Shown here: in pieces, positions 1-8,231 of the stretch | Layout: each line of letters starts with the position of its first letter | Numbering within the stretch: the stretch's first letter is position 1 | Source: an uncultured Sphingomonadaceae bacterium | GTDB taxonomy: Bacteria > Pseudomonadota > Alphaproteobacteria > Sphingomonadales > Sphingomonadaceae | Direction: 5' to 3' | NCBI GenBank assembly: GCA_947493325.1 | Contig: CANLQI010000001.1 | Span: forward strand, 500,501 to 564,500 | Length of the DNA: 64,000 bases | Program-made: the position numbers and the translations under genes | Notes under the pieces: generated by a model | Told to the model about the DNA's origin: nothing | The model's input: only the letters and a program-made list of their open reading frames with translations | Database searches by the model: none

Positions 1-241
1 TTCCCGCATCCACCGCTTTCCACGCATTGCCCTGATAATCCTTGCGGGAGGTGCCTGCGCAATTGACGGTGCCGGGGCCATTGGCGCAGTCATTCTGTCC
101 GGCCAGCGCAATGCCATAGCATTTTTCGCGTGGCGGCATTTCGACCAGCGTGTCATTCTCTTCAACCTCACCGCATGCGGATAACAGTGCGCCCGCCAAT
201 AGGGCGGCGGCAAGTCCGTTGTGGTGGGAGTGGTCTTTCAT
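1..241 (-). CDS. DUF2282-family lipoprotein, C-terminus cut by window edge
   Basis: The frame opens with ATG at 241 and runs off the left edge. The N-terminus has a short hydrophobic stretch ending in a lipobox-like LLSAC-G, so a lipoprotein signal is likely. After an acidic linker comes the DUF2282 core: [15 protein letters not shown], then a Cys within NCAGTS and DYQGNAWK. The next gene upstream (329..679) is a clear paralog with the same core. DUF2282 includes the BufA1 bufferin precursors, Cys-rich peptides that are modified to bind copper and are normally encoded with a DUF692 (BufB) enzyme. No such enzyme is visible here, so a copper role is only a possibility. Confidence 0.8.
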   Translation of the reverse strand, partial: MKDHSHHNGLAAALLAGALLSACGEVEENDTLVEMPPREKCYGIALAGQNDCANGPGTVNCAGTSRKDYQGNAWKAVDAG

Positions 242-280
242 ATTGCGGCTAATCCCACAAGCTACAGGCGATTGCCATAA

Positions 281-309
281 AAAAAGCGGCTCCAGAGGGG
301 CCGCTTTTT
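281..309 (-). terminator. Rho-independent terminator between the two DUF2282 genes
   Basis: GCGGCtCC (286-293) pairs with GGgGCCGC (297-304) around a 3-nt loop. A-tracts and T-tracts flank it on both sides, so it can work in either direction. Read on the minus strand it ends transcription of 329..679 before the second paralog, so the two genes are probably separate transcription units. Confidence 0.75.
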
Positions 310-328
310 CGAATTATAATGGAATGAT

Positions 329-679
329 TTAGGCTGGAAGGCCCTGGTCATTATTGTCCTGTTCGGTGAGCGTGCCGCCCATTTCGTTACACGCTTCTTC
401 GCCGCCATCGACATATTTCCAGGCATTGCCCTGATAATCGACGGTTGATGTGCCTGAACAGGTGGTGCCGGGGCCAGCTGCGCAGTCATTTTTACCTGCG
501 AGCGATACGCCAAAGCATTTTACCTTATCCGCCGCATCGGCAGATACGGTTTCAACACCTTCCGCCGTTTCGGTTCCCGCCGCTGCCGCGTCATCCGCTT
601 TTTCTGCGCCTGAACATGCTGCAAGCGAAGCTGCCGCGATCATGGAGGCGGCAATCCCGCCCATTTTTGAGGTTTTCAT
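329..679 (-). CDS. DUF2282-family lipoprotein
   Basis: 116 aa. The signal peptide has a lipobox SLAAC-S, with the acylated Cys at about residue 22, followed by an Ala/Glu-rich linker. The DUF2282 core follows: [16 protein letters not shown], then [15 protein letters not shown], with a further Cys in EEACNEMGG. The spaced cysteines are the family hallmark. The start is supported by a purine-rich GGAGAA just upstream. It is followed by a terminator and then a second DUF2282 lipoprotein on the same strand. Bufferin (BufA1) function in copper binding is known for some family members. The lipidated form and the lack of a visible bufB make that uncertain here. Confidence 0.8.
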   Translation of the reverse strand: MKTSKMGGIAASMIAAASLAACSGAEKADDAAAAGTETAEGVETVSADAADKVKCFGVSLAGKNDCAAGPGTTCSGTSTVDYQGNAWKYVDGGEEACNEMGGTLTEQDNNDQGLPA

Positions 680-830
680 TTATATTCTCCGTCACGATTG
701 ACCCATCCGGGCCGATATTGGTGGTTCCCTACCGCCGAGTGCAATGTCTCGCATATCGCTGCGTCCGGGTCAATAAAGCCCTGCTTTAGGCGATTGTATC
801 CACGGAACATTGCCGCTACAGCGCGGTTCT

Positions 831-1976
831 ATGAGCGATAGCAATTCCACACCCCGCCCCAGGTTTGATTTCGATATCCATGCGCGTGATGGCAAGGCGC
901 GCACGGGCATGCTGCATATGCGGCGCGGCGATATCCGCACGCCCGCCTTTATGCCGGTGGGCACGGCGGCCACGGTCAAGGCGATGAAAACGGATGATGT
1001 GCGTGCCAGCGGTGCAGACATCATCCTGGGCAACACCTATCACCTGATGCTGCGTCCGGGGGCGGAGCGCATGGCGCGGCTGGGCGGGCTGCATGATTTC
1101 ATGAACTGGGACCGGCCGATATTGACCGATAGCGGCGGTTATCAGGTGATGAGCCTTTCCGGCCTTACCAAAATGTCCGAAGATGGTGTGGAGTTCAAAA
1201 GCCATCTTGATGGCTCTCGCCATATGCTGACGCCGGAGCGGTCAATGGAAATTCAGCGGCTTTTGGGCAGCGATATTGTGATGGCCTTTGATGAATGCAC
1301 GCCAAATGGCGCCAGCCCTGACGAAGCGGCCGCCTCCATGGAGCGGTCTATGCGCTGGGCACGGCGTTCGCGTGACGGGTTTGACAGCGGAGAAGAACAT
1401 GCCGCACGCGCGTCGCTGTTCGGTATTCAGCAAGGGTCACTGGATGAAAACCTGCGCCGGGTATCTGCCGATGCGCTTACCGATATTGGTTTCGATGGCT
1501 ATGCCATTGGCGGACTGGCCGTGGGGGAGGGGCAGGAGGCGATGTTTGGCGTGCTTGATTATGCGCCGTCGCAATTGCCCGATGACCGTCCGCGCTACTT
1601 GATGGGGGTGGGGAAACCAGACGATCTGGTCGGCGCGGTAGAGCGCGGCGTGGATATGTTCGACTGCGTGCTGCCCTCGCGCTCTGGCCGCAATGGTCAA
1701 GCGTTCACATGGACGGGGCCGCTCAATATCCGCAATGCGAAATTTGCCGAGGATCAAGAGCCTTTGGATAGCAAATGCGCTTGTCCGGTGTGCGGCACAT
1801 ATACGCGGGCCTATCTGCACCATCTGGTCCGGTCAAAAGAAATGCTGGGCGCAATTCTGATGACAGAGCATAATATCTTTTTCTACCAACAGCTTATGGC
1901 GGCGATGCGCGATGCGATAAGTGCAGGGAATTTTGCCGGTTTTACACGCGATTTTCGCGGCAGCTACGCGAGCTGA
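831..1976 (+). CDS. tgt: queuine tRNA-ribosyltransferase (Tgt)
   Basis: 381 aa, full length for bacterial Tgt, which swaps guanine 34 for preQ1 in GUN-anticodon tRNAs. Visible residues: D100 in LTDSGGYQ (general acid/base), D278 in [14 protein letters not shown] (nucleophile), and the zinc site C316-x-C318-x2-C321 with H347. The numbering sits two below the well-known Zymomonas enzyme throughout. I chose ATG 831; a TTG at 810 would add seven residues unlike the family. It stands alone on the plus strand between the DUF2282 genes and the stress-response sensor. A queuosine-precursor transporter gene lies much further right (54283). Confidence 0.96.
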   Translation: MSDSNSTPRPRFDFDIHARDGKARTGMLHMRRGDIRTPAFMPVGTAATVKAMKTDDVRASGADIILGNTYHLMLRPGAERMARLGGLHDFMNWDRPILTDSGGYQVMSLSGLTKMSEDGVEFKSHLDGSRHMLTPERSMEIQRLLGSDIVMAFDECTPNGASPDEAAASMERSMRWARRSRDGFDSGEEHAARASLFGIQQGSLDENLRRVSADALTDIGFDGYAIGGLAVGEGQEAMFGVLDYAPSQLPDDRPRYLMGVGKPDDLVGAVERGVDMFDCVLPSRSGRNGQAFTWTGPLNIRNAKFAEDQEPLDSKCACPVCGTYTRAYLHHLVRSKEMLGAILMTEHNIFFYQQLMAAMRDAISAGNFAGFTRDFRGSYAS

Positions 1977-2007
1977 TCCAGGGTTCGGGTTATCCGGTCT
2001 CGCCGGT

Positions 2008-3615
2008 TTAATTGTGCGCCTGTTTATCTATCATAACCGGAATGTCGATACGCATTGTGCCGGCACCCTCATCGCGTATCAATTCCGAACGCAGTTGCCG
2101 TGAAAGCCCCATGATGACCCGGTCGATACCATCGGCCATCAGCGCATCAAATTCGGGATTTTCGCCGAGTGCGGAAGAGGTCATAACAAGCGCGGCCCTG
2201 CCATCCTCTCGCGGATTTTCCAGGTTGATGCGGATATCCGTGCAGTTACCGGAAATTTGCAGCAATTCCAGTATCTCGGTCAGCAGGAAAGCCACCGGCA
2301 TCGCTGTATCCTGCGACACATTGACATTATCGATGGACACCTGCGCCGTGCGGGCAAATGCGCCATCGCTGTCGGATGTGCGAAAGCTGTTGATAATCTC
2401 GCTGATAAGCGCGCGCAGATCGATGCCCTTATTATCTTCCCCGTCGGCGTGATGGTTGCGGTGCACCACCGACAGCGCCTCGACACGGCGCTGGATGGAA
2501 GCATAGGCATGCGCGGCGGTGGGCGTTTCCGCGGTGCGGGCATGCAGGCTGATGAGGCTCGCGACAATCTGCAGGTTGTTCTTGACCCGGTGATGGACTT
2601 CACGGGTCAGCGCCACCTGCTGTTTCAGACTGGCGTCAATCGCCTCCTTGTCGCTTGCCACATTGCGCGTCAGTTCCAGAAATACTTTGTCCAGATCCTG
2701 TATCTCTGCCGCATATAGCGGTTTTCTCTGAGTGGGCTTCAGCGTATCGCCGATCGAATAACGTGTCATCTTGCGGCGCAATATCCACATCGGCTGCATC
2801 ACCATGCGGTTCACAACCCACCAGCCGATCAGCGCGGCGGCGACCATCATGATGAACGGGATGACGATATTGAAAAATTCGGGCGGACTGGCTTTCGGTT
2901 TGGCAATGGTAAGCGCAAGATTGAGACCCTGTACATTGCTGTCGGCAGAAATTGAACTGTCAAGATTGCGCTTCAGTTTATCTGGGAGTGTAGTGAGATG
3001 TATTTCATTATCTTCACTGGATAAAATCAATTCAGACATGGGCAGCTGGTCCACCGGATCCGCAATTGTCAAAAGATTGTCCGATGGGTAATATGCCACG
3101 ACGCGCGTCAGCGAATTGCGTCCTTTTTGCTGCGCCAAAATACCATTATTATCCGGCAACAACGTCGTACTGTCGGAAAATTCACGCGCCATAAGCGCGC
3201 GAAATCCAGGTGTAACCGATCCAATCTCACATACCGCTTCTCCGGTGTCATTTATGCCCGCATAGACGAGCGCGCCGGTAGGTCCATTCAGGCCCTCAAA
3301 GCGGCGCTGCAAGAGCGGACAGATAACTTGCGCATCTTCGCCCAGAGCGATCCGGTCAGCATAGGCCATAATGATCGCCAAGTCTTTTGTGATTGAGCTA
3401 TCGAGCCTGACGGCACTTTCCTCAATGGTCTTGCCAATAAGGCGTGTGCGCTCATTGGCTGCATTTTCGGAAACTTGCTGCGCCGCATAGGTTGCGAGCA
3501 ATGCCAGCGGCAACAGTGCAAAAATCAATATCGCAAGCAACCGATAGCTTGTCGACAGACTGATGTTTTTCCAGAAATTGCGTTGAAGAAGTTTATGTCG
3601 GTACGGGGCAGGCAT
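2008..3615 (-). CDS. HisKA_2 sensor with degenerate ATPase domain, PhyP-like
   Basis: 535 aa. TM1 lies at about 24-46, followed by a periplasmic sensor region (about 47-247), TM2 at about 249-270, and a HAMP-like linker. The HisKA_2 dimerisation domain has its phospho-acceptor in REVHHRVKNNLQ (H341). The following catalytic region is unusual: the N-box position reads FLLTEILELLQ, without the usual Asn residues, and no GxG-type G-box is visible. This suggests little kinase activity. Beside nepR and phyR it matches the role of PhyP, the negative regulator of PhyR described in Sphingomonas sp. Fr1. It lies 52 bp downstream of nepR on the same strand, so probably co-transcribed. Phosphatase function is inference. 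Confidence 0.8.
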   Translation of the reverse strand: MPAPYRHKLLQRNFWKNISLSTSYRLLAILIFALLPLALLATYAAQQVSENAANERTRLIGKTIEESAVRLDSSITKDLAIIMAYADRIALGEDAQVICPLLQRRFEGLNGPTGALVYAGINDTGEAVCEIGSVTPGFRALMAREFSDSTTLLPDNNGILAQQKGRNSLTRVVAYYPSDNLLTIADPVDQLPMSELILSSEDNEIHLTTLPDKLKRNLDSSISADSNVQGLNLALTIAKPKASPPEFFNIVIPFIMMVAAALIGWWVVNRMVMQPMWILRRKMTRYSIGDTLKPTQRKPLYAAEIQDLDKVFLELTRNVASDKEAIDASLKQQVALTREVHHRVKNNLQIVASLISLHARTAETPTAAHAYASIQRRVEALSVVHRNHHADGEDNKGIDLRALISEIINSFRTSDSDGAFARTAQVSIDNVNVSQDTAMPVAFLLTEILELLQISGNCTDIRINLENPREDGRAALVMTSSALGENPEFDALMADGIDRVIMGLSRQLRSELIRDEGAGTMRIDIPVMIDKQAHN

Positions 3616-3667
3616 GCGGTAAAGCTATTCCTTTCCGTATTTGTTCATATCACTATTAGGGCTTGCT

Positions 3668-3874
3668 TCAATTCAGCTTGTCGAGCAGATTCTGAAAATC
3701 ATCCGGTACTGTTTCATCAAGCGTGTTTTGATAAAAAGATTTAAGCGCATTGCCGATTACTTCGGACTTGTCGCAATCACCGCTGCGATTATTGCATGCA
3801 ACGTCAGGGTTTTCACCTATCTGACGCGGCGATTTTTGTGACTGTCCACTTTTATTGTCGAACTTATGGCTCAA
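3668..3874 (-). CDS. nepR: anti-sigma factor NepR
   Basis: The conserved NepR helices are clear in the C-terminal half: IGNALKSFYQNTLDETVP followed by DDFQNLLDKLN. NepR binds and blocks sigma-EcfG until phospho-PhyR sequesters it. The open frame extends to an ATG at 3937, but those 21 extra residues are unlike NepR. I prefer the TTG at 3874, giving 68 aa beginning with SHKFDNKSG, a normal length, with a GAGAG just upstream. It is divergent from phyR and upstream of the sensor gene. A perfect EcfG-type promoter precedes it (4004-4028). No ecfG gene follows it, which is unusual. Confidence 0.88.
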   Translation of the reverse strand: MSHKFDNKSGQSQKSPRQIGENPDVACNNRSGDCDKSEVIGNALKSFYQNTLDETVPDDFQNLLDKLN

Positions 3875-4003
3875 AACACATCTCTCAAAACTTCTTGCTA
3901 ACCGAATAATGGATAGGCCCCTGTAGCCGGTTGACATAGTTGATCAGCACTGCTGACTAACCAGATATAACATCGAAGTGACTAAAAACAACTTCGTGAT
4001 AGA

Positions 4004-4028
4004 AACGGGCTCTCCGCAGAAATGTTCC
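4004..4028 (-). promoter_or_regulatory. sigma-EcfG promoter upstream of nepR
   Basis: On the minus strand GGAAC (4028-4024) is followed after exactly 16 nt by CGTT (4007-4004). This matches the alphaproteobacterial EcfG consensus GGAAC-N16/17-CGTT. Predicted transcription start is near 3997, about 120 nt before the nepR start. It implies autoregulation of nepR and the sensor gene by the stress sigma factor. Confidence 0.8.
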
Positions 4029-4131
4029 ATGACAGGTTTATTTTATGCCGTTTTGTGCAAATCATTGACATTTGGCCAGGCGATGCCAATCATTTGGTAA
4101 AATCTGATCAATGGTAGAGGAATCTTTGAAT

Positions 4132-4911
4132 ATGTCGCTTGGACAGACGCTTGCACCGCATTTACCTTATTTACGGCGCTACAGCCGCGCTTTGGCGGGA
4201 GATCAAAGCTATGGTGATGCCTATGTGCGCTCCGCACTCGAAGCCATTATTGCAGCACCCGATGAGTTTCCCAAAGATGTGGATGCAAAGCTGGGCCTGT
4301 ACCGTACATTTCAGGCGATTTGGCAATCCACGCATGATAGCGCACAGGGTCTGGGCGCTAATGAGGGCGAGGAAATTGCCGATCAACGGCTCAGCAAAAT
4401 TCCATCCTTGTCACGGCAGGCGCTCTTGCTGACATCGATGGAAGGGTTTTCCAACGCGGATACGGCCTATCTGATGGATATGGGTGAAGACGATGTTGCC
4501 AGCCATATTGATAGTGCGATTGCCGAAATCGATAATCAGATACGCACGCGTGTCCTGATTATTGAGGATGAACCTATTATCGCCATGGACATTGAAACCA
4601 TCGTCAATGATCTGGGCCATGATGTGACCGGTATCGCCGTAACCCGTGATGAGGCGGTCGAACAGGCGAAAGCGGATAAGCCGGGCCTTATTCTGGCCGA
4701 CATTCAACTCGCCGACGATAGCAGCGGCATTGATGCGGTGGCCGATATTCTGAACGATTATGATGTGCCGGTGATTTTCATTACCGCGTTTCCGGAGCGT
4801 TTGTTGACCGGCGAGCGCCCAGAGCCGGCGTTCCTGATTACCAAACCATTTCACCGCAACACAGTGCGTGCGGCAATTTCACAAGCGCTGTTTTTCCACG
4901 AAGGTGAGTAG
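4132..4911 (+). CDS. phyR: general stress response regulator PhyR
   Basis: 259 aa from ATG 4132, which gives the family start MSLGQTLAPHLPYLRRYSRA and has AGAGG upstream. An ATG at 4111 would add seven residues. Residues about 1-130 form the sigma-like domain that mimics EcfG to capture NepR. The rest is a receiver with acidic residues in IEDEP, the phospho-acceptor Asp in LILADIQLADD, the conserved FITAFPERLL and the Lys in FLITKPF. Phosphorylation exposes the NepR-binding face. It is divergent from nepR. A TTGACA at 4065-4070 could be its -35 box, but no convincing -10 follows. Confidence 0.96.
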   Translation: MSLGQTLAPHLPYLRRYSRALAGDQSYGDAYVRSALEAIIAAPDEFPKDVDAKLGLYRTFQAIWQSTHDSAQGLGANEGEEIADQRLSKIPSLSRQALLLTSMEGFSNADTAYLMDMGEDDVASHIDSAIAEIDNQIRTRVLIIEDEPIIAMDIETIVNDLGHDVTGIAVTRDEAVEQAKADKPGLILADIQLADDSSGIDAVADILNDYDVPVIFITAFPERLLTGERPEPAFLITKPFHRNTVRAAISQALFFHEGE

Positions 4912-4943
4912 GAGCTTGCTCTCGCGGTAAGACCGGCGAAATC

Positions 4944-4976
4944 AAAAAAGGCGGCTCCAATCGGGCCGCCTTTTTC
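4944..4976. terminator. bidirectional terminator between phyR and rpsD
   Basis: GGCGGC (4950-4955) pairs with GCCGCC (4965-4970). An A-run precedes it and a T-run follows, so it can end both phyR (plus) and rpsD (minus) transcripts. Confidence 0.8.
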
Positions 4977-4998
4977 GTATTTGTCGTAATAAAACCTG

Positions 4999-5613
4999 TT
5001 AGCGCGAATAGAATTCGACGACCAGATTGGGTTCCATTTTCACCGGATACGGCACTTCGTCGAGTGTTGGAACACGTACGAATGTGACTTTGTCGGTGCC
5101 ATCGGGTGCGACATATTCGGGAATGTCGCGCTCTGCGAGGCTTTGTGCTTCGATGACCAGTGCCATTTCCTGTGCCTTTGCGCTCAGTGAAACAACATCG
5201 TTTGGCTTCACGCGGCGTGATGCGATGTTGCATTTGACACCGTTGACCAGGATGTGGCCGTGGCTGACGATCTGACGCGCCGCGAAAATCGTCGGTGCGA
5301 ATTTCGCGCGGTACACCACCATGTCGAGGCGCTGTTCGAGAATACCGATCAGGTTCATACCGGTATCGCCCTTCATCCGGGCAGCTTCGGCATAAGCGCG
5401 GCGGAACTGTTTTTCCGTCACATCGCCATAATAGCCCTTCAGCTTCTGCTTCGCGCGCAGCTGAATGCCGAAGTCGGACAATTTGCTCTTGCGGCGCTGG
5501 CCGTGCTGACCTGGGCCATATTCGCGGCGGTTTACCGGAGACTTTGGACGGCCCCAGATGTTTTCGCCCATACGGCGGTCGAGTTTATACTTGGATGCTT
5601 TACGTTTTGACAC
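4999..5613 (-). CDS. rpsD: 30S ribosomal protein uS4
   Basis: 204 aa, the normal length for bacterial S4, which nucleates 30S assembly on the 16S 5' domain. The N-terminus [20 protein letters not shown] is typical of the zinc-free alphaproteobacterial form. The S4 RNA-binding domain spans about residues 94-155, with [14 protein letters not shown] and HGHILVNG. The C-terminus [10 protein letters not shown] is family-standard. It is monocistronic here, apart from the alpha operon, as is usual in this group. Confidence 0.98.
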   Translation of the reverse strand: MSKRKASKYKLDRRMGENIWGRPKSPVNRREYGPGQHGQRRKSKLSDFGIQLRAKQKLKGYYGDVTEKQFRRAYAEAARMKGDTGMNLIGILEQRLDMVVYRAKFAPTIFAARQIVSHGHILVNGVKCNIASRRVKPNDVVSLSAKAQEMALVIEAQSLAERDIPEYVAPDGTDKVTFVRVPTLDEVPYPVKMEPNLVVEFYSR

Positions 5614-5851
5614 GTTTCATGTCCTTTCAATTTGCTTGTCATGCTTCCCGGATTCGCACCGTTGAATTCAGTTAAATTCAACGCGGCTACCGCTTCACCG
5701 GGGTGCGGAGCCAATTTACGAAGTGCGGCCTATGACGTTTGCGCGGGCAAGAGTCAACTATATTTGCGCAATTTCGGCCATTTTTGCGCCTGTACCGCAC
5801 TTGTTTCGGAAATGCTCGACTTGCATGGTTTTGCAGATTAATAGACGCCGC

Positions 5852-6163
5852 ATGACTGATACACGAAAATCCCCCGAAAAGTGCGAAACCATGGCCGAAG
5901 TCCGCGTGGGAGTGGATAGCATTGACCGCGAACTGATCGCATTATTGGGCACACGTTTTGGCTATATGGACGCCGCCGCCCGTATCAAGCAGGACCGCGC
6001 CGCGGTGCGTGATGAAAAGCGCAAGGCAGAAGTCATTGAAAATGCAAAGAAAGCCGCATGGGAAGCAGGCGTGCCGATCGGTTTTATCGATGAGTTCTGG
6101 GATAAGCTGGTCGAGACGTCGATTGCATATGAGCTGGAAAAGTGGGATCTGATCAGGAAGTAG
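5852..6163 (+). CDS. AroQ-type chorismate mutase
   Basis: 103 aa from ATG 5852. The single AroQ helical domain is visible: VGVDSIDRELIALLGTRFGY, AARIKQDRAAVRDEKRK and FIDEFWDKLVETSIAYE. The Arg/Lys residues expected to bind chorismate are present in the DRELIALL and ARIKQ segments. The protein resembles PchB-type and stand-alone monofunctional mutases, which make prephenate for Phe/Tyr; lyase activity cannot be excluded. An earlier in-frame start (5723) would add a low-complexity leader unlike the family. It is convergent with the methyltransferase fusion, separated by a long hairpin repeat. Confidence 0.85.
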   Translation: MTDTRKSPEKCETMAEVRVGVDSIDRELIALLGTRFGYMDAAARIKQDRAAVRDEKRKAEVIENAKKAAWEAGVPIGFIDEFWDKLVETSIAYELEKWDLIRK

Positions 6164-6190
6164 TTTTTATCTTGCCGCTAAGAGTCTTTA

Positions 6191-6319
6191 TTTGATTGCC
6201 TCACGGCAATAAGTCTGTTCCATCCCGCTCCCCCGCCCAACCTCCCGACAAGGTATAATGCATCGGGAGGTTGGGCGGGGGAGCGGGATGGAACAGACTC
6301 GCGAACGAGAGTGAGCCAA
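6191..6319 (+). repeat. long-hairpin intergenic element, copy 1
   Basis: A perfect 37-bp inverted repeat, arms 6212-6248 and 6263-6299, encloses a 14-nt loop containing GTATAATG. The left end carries a small hairpin ATTGCC-TCAC-GGCAAT (6196-6211). The right end reads GCGAACGAGAGTGAGCC. Three further copies lie at 8101, 17048 and 62497. This copy sits between convergent genes and may act as a terminator. Confidence 0.92.
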
Positions 6320-6382
6320 TTAAAAGACTCTTATTCAGAGCGAACTGGAGGCGTCAGCCGACCAAGTCAAAAACTCTCCCCC

Positions 6383-7399
6383 CTATTTCCGAAAATCATC
6401 ACGCTTTTCAAACGCCGCCAATACGCCGCGCATCGTACGCACTTGTCCGCTGTTCCAACCTGGCTGTGTCAGCAGCGTCCGCAAATTGCGTTTTGTAATG
6501 ACAGTCCGATCTGGCGGGAAGAAATAACGGCGGTCTTCAAGCAGCCTGTATAAATGCGCAATCATGTCATCAAGCTCCGTCTGCGGGGCAGGAGGCGCCG
6601 CTTCTATTACGGTCGGGCTGATCAGATTGTCCGCATATTTGGACCATTCATACGCGCATAATATCACCGCCTGGGCCAGATTAAGCGAACCAAATTCAGG
6701 ATTGATCGGCACCGTTATGATCTTGCCAGCGGCAGCGACATCGTCTGCTTCAAGACCAGAACGCTCGGGACCAAATAATATGGCGGAGCGGCCCGCCGAT
6801 TGACCAAATTCCTCGGCTGCGGCTGCGGGTGTCACAACGGGTTTGGTTACGCCGCGTTTACGCACGGTGGTGGCATAGACATGATGACAGTCGGCCACTG
6901 CATCTGCAACGCTGTCAAAAACCTCTGCATGCTCCAACACAATATCCGCGCCGGACGCCGATGGTCCTGCATCGGGATTGGGCCATCCGTCACGCGGGCT
7001 GACAAGGCGCATTTCGGTGAGGCCGAAATTAAGCATCGCGCGCGCTGCCTTGCCAATATTTTCACCCAGCTGCGGGCGCACGAGGACAATGATGGGCGGT
7101 TTAGTTTCTGCTTTTTTGGGATATTTCTTTTTGGCTGCTTTGGATAGCTCTTGCCAATTGCCAGAAATCAATGCTTCTTTCTTGGCAACTGACCATTTTT
7201 TGATTTTCATTTCGGCGGTAAGTGCTTCTTCACGTGTTGAAAAGTTTTCACTCCAGACCAGCCGTACCGGAAGGCGGCTATGCGTGAATCCAGCTATCGC
7301 ACCAGATTGGTGCTGGGCTATACGACGGTCCAGATTATCCGTATGTCCGGTATAATATTTACCGTCCGCGCAGCGTAACATATATGCCCAAAAGCTCAT
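6383..7399 (-). CDS. GIY-YIG domain fused to SpoU/TrmJ-type RNA methyltransferase
   Basis: 338 aa in one frame with no internal start at the junction. Residues about 1-95 are a GIY-YIG domain of the UPF0213 (YhbQ-like) type: AYMLR, KYYTGHT, RRIAQHQSG and the catalytic-type Glu in LTAEMKIKKW. From about residue 101 it is a SPOUT methylase with all three motifs: GENIGKAARAMLNFG, ILFGPERSGL and INPEFGSLNLAQAV. It is closest to TrmJ, which methylates the ribose of tRNA position 32. The two domains are normally separate proteins. It lies downstream of nrdR on the same strand. Whether the nuclease half is active is unknown. Confidence 0.85.
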   Translation of the reverse strand: MSFWAYMLRCADGKYYTGHTDNLDRRIAQHQSGAIAGFTHSRLPVRLVWSENFSTREEALTAEMKIKKWSVAKKEALISGNWQELSKAAKKKYPKKAETKPPIIVLVRPQLGENIGKAARAMLNFGLTEMRLVSPRDGWPNPDAGPSASGADIVLEHAEVFDSVADAVADCHHVYATTVRKRGVTKPVVTPAAAAEEFGQSAGRSAILFGPERSGLEADDVAAAGKIITVPINPEFGSLNLAQAVILCAYEWSKYADNLISPTVIEAAPPAPQTELDDMIAHLYRLLEDRRYFFPPDRTVITKRNLRTLLTQPGWNSGQVRTMRGVLAAFEKRDDFRK

Positions 7400-7624
7400 A
7401 GATCATCCAATTTGGATTTTTGATAAACCAATTCTCTCGATACAGGCTCTCGTTTTCGCATTACATGCTTCACTCGATCCTTACTCGAGACGAACGGATA
7501 TTGATATTGCACCCTGCCTCCCACACCGTTCATCCCGAGTAACCATCGAGTAAGGAGCGATAGCGACGCATCGAGAAGGTGTATCGAGGGAAATAGCAGT
7601 GGTTCAAATCTCAGTGCCAAATAT

Positions 7625-8086
7625 TCACTGCCCGCCCATATCTTTCACGTTGCTCGCAAATTCTTCGAAATCGCGGGCTTCGTTGAAATCACGGTAGACT
7701 GATGCGAAACGGATATAGGCGACGCTGTCGAGTTGCCGCAGTCCGTCCATTACCATTTCACCGATTTTCTGTGCGTGGATTTCACTTTCGCCGCTGGTTT
7801 CGATTTGCCGCTGAATGCCGGACACGAGCTGATCAATCCGCTCCTGCTCGATATCGCGTTTCTGGCATGCAATCTGTACCGATTTTTCCAGCTTTGCTCG
7901 GTCAAACGGTTCGCGGCGATTTTCGCTTTTGACAACGCTCAGGTCACGCAGTTGAATACGCTCAAATGTCGTAAAGCGTGCGCCGCACCCCTCGCACTGA
8001 CGGCGGCGGCGGATCGCCGTGCTGTCTTCGGTTGGACGGCTGTCCTTGACCTGGCTGTTATCATTGGCGCAAAAGGGGCAGCGCAT
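7625..8086 (-). CDS. nrdR: transcriptional repressor NrdR
   Basis: 153 aa from ATG 8086, with AGAGGAT at a good distance. An upstream in-frame extension would translate the neighbouring hairpin repeat and is rejected. The N-terminal zinc ribbon is CPFCAND followed by CEGCGARF. An ATP-cone domain follows at about residues 49-139 ([20 protein letters not shown]). NrdR senses ATP/dATP and represses ribonucleotide reductase genes. It lies downstream of rpiB-glyA, separated from glyA by hairpin copy 2. The glyA-nrdR pairing is common in this group. Confidence 0.96.
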   Translation of the reverse strand: MRCPFCANDNSQVKDSRPTEDSTAIRRRRQCEGCGARFTTFERIQLRDLSVVKSENRREPFDRAKLEKSVQIACQKRDIEQERIDQLVSGIQRQIETSGESEIHAQKIGEMVMDGLRQLDSVAYIRFASVYRDFNEARDFEEFASNVKDMGGQ

Positions 8087-8100
8087 TATTCTATCCTCTT

Positions 8101-8231
8101 TTTGGCTCACTTTCGTTCGCAATTCGGTACCTGCCCGCTCCCCCGCCCAACCTCCCGACAAGGTACAATGTCATCGGGAGGTTGGGCGGGGGAGCGGGCC
8201 GGTACCGACTTATGTCCGTGAGGACATCAAA
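8101..8231 (-). repeat. long-hairpin intergenic element, copy 2 (inverted)
   Basis: Arms 8124-8158 and 8174-8208 form a 35-bp stem with a one or two base mismatch and a 15-nt loop containing GTACAATG. Relative to copy 1 the element is inverted: the small hairpin (TGTCC-TCAC-GGACA read on the minus strand) is at the right end and the GCGAACGAAAGTGAGCC end at the left. It sits between glyA and nrdR and so in their shared transcript. Confidence 0.92.

Noticed and set aside
804-828. EcfG-like box GGAAC-N16-GGTT before tgt
   Set aside because: The -10 has a mismatch and ends only two bases before the start codon, too close for a promoter.
4065-4103. Housekeeping promoter for phyR
   Set aside because: TTGACA at 4065-4070 is good, but no -10 at 16-18 bp fits; not listed as a feature.
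7396-7620. Possible 74-aa gene between the methylase fusion and nrdR
   Set aside because: It is built from repeat-like sequence (CATCCCGAGTA and CGAGAAGG blocks), has no ribosome site, and shows no protein features. The gap appears to hold only degenerate repeats.
8087-8161. N-terminal extension of NrdR
   Set aside because: The extra residues (GGWAGERAG) are simply the hairpin repeat translated. ATG 8086 has a good ribosome site and gives the zinc ribbon at the N-terminus.
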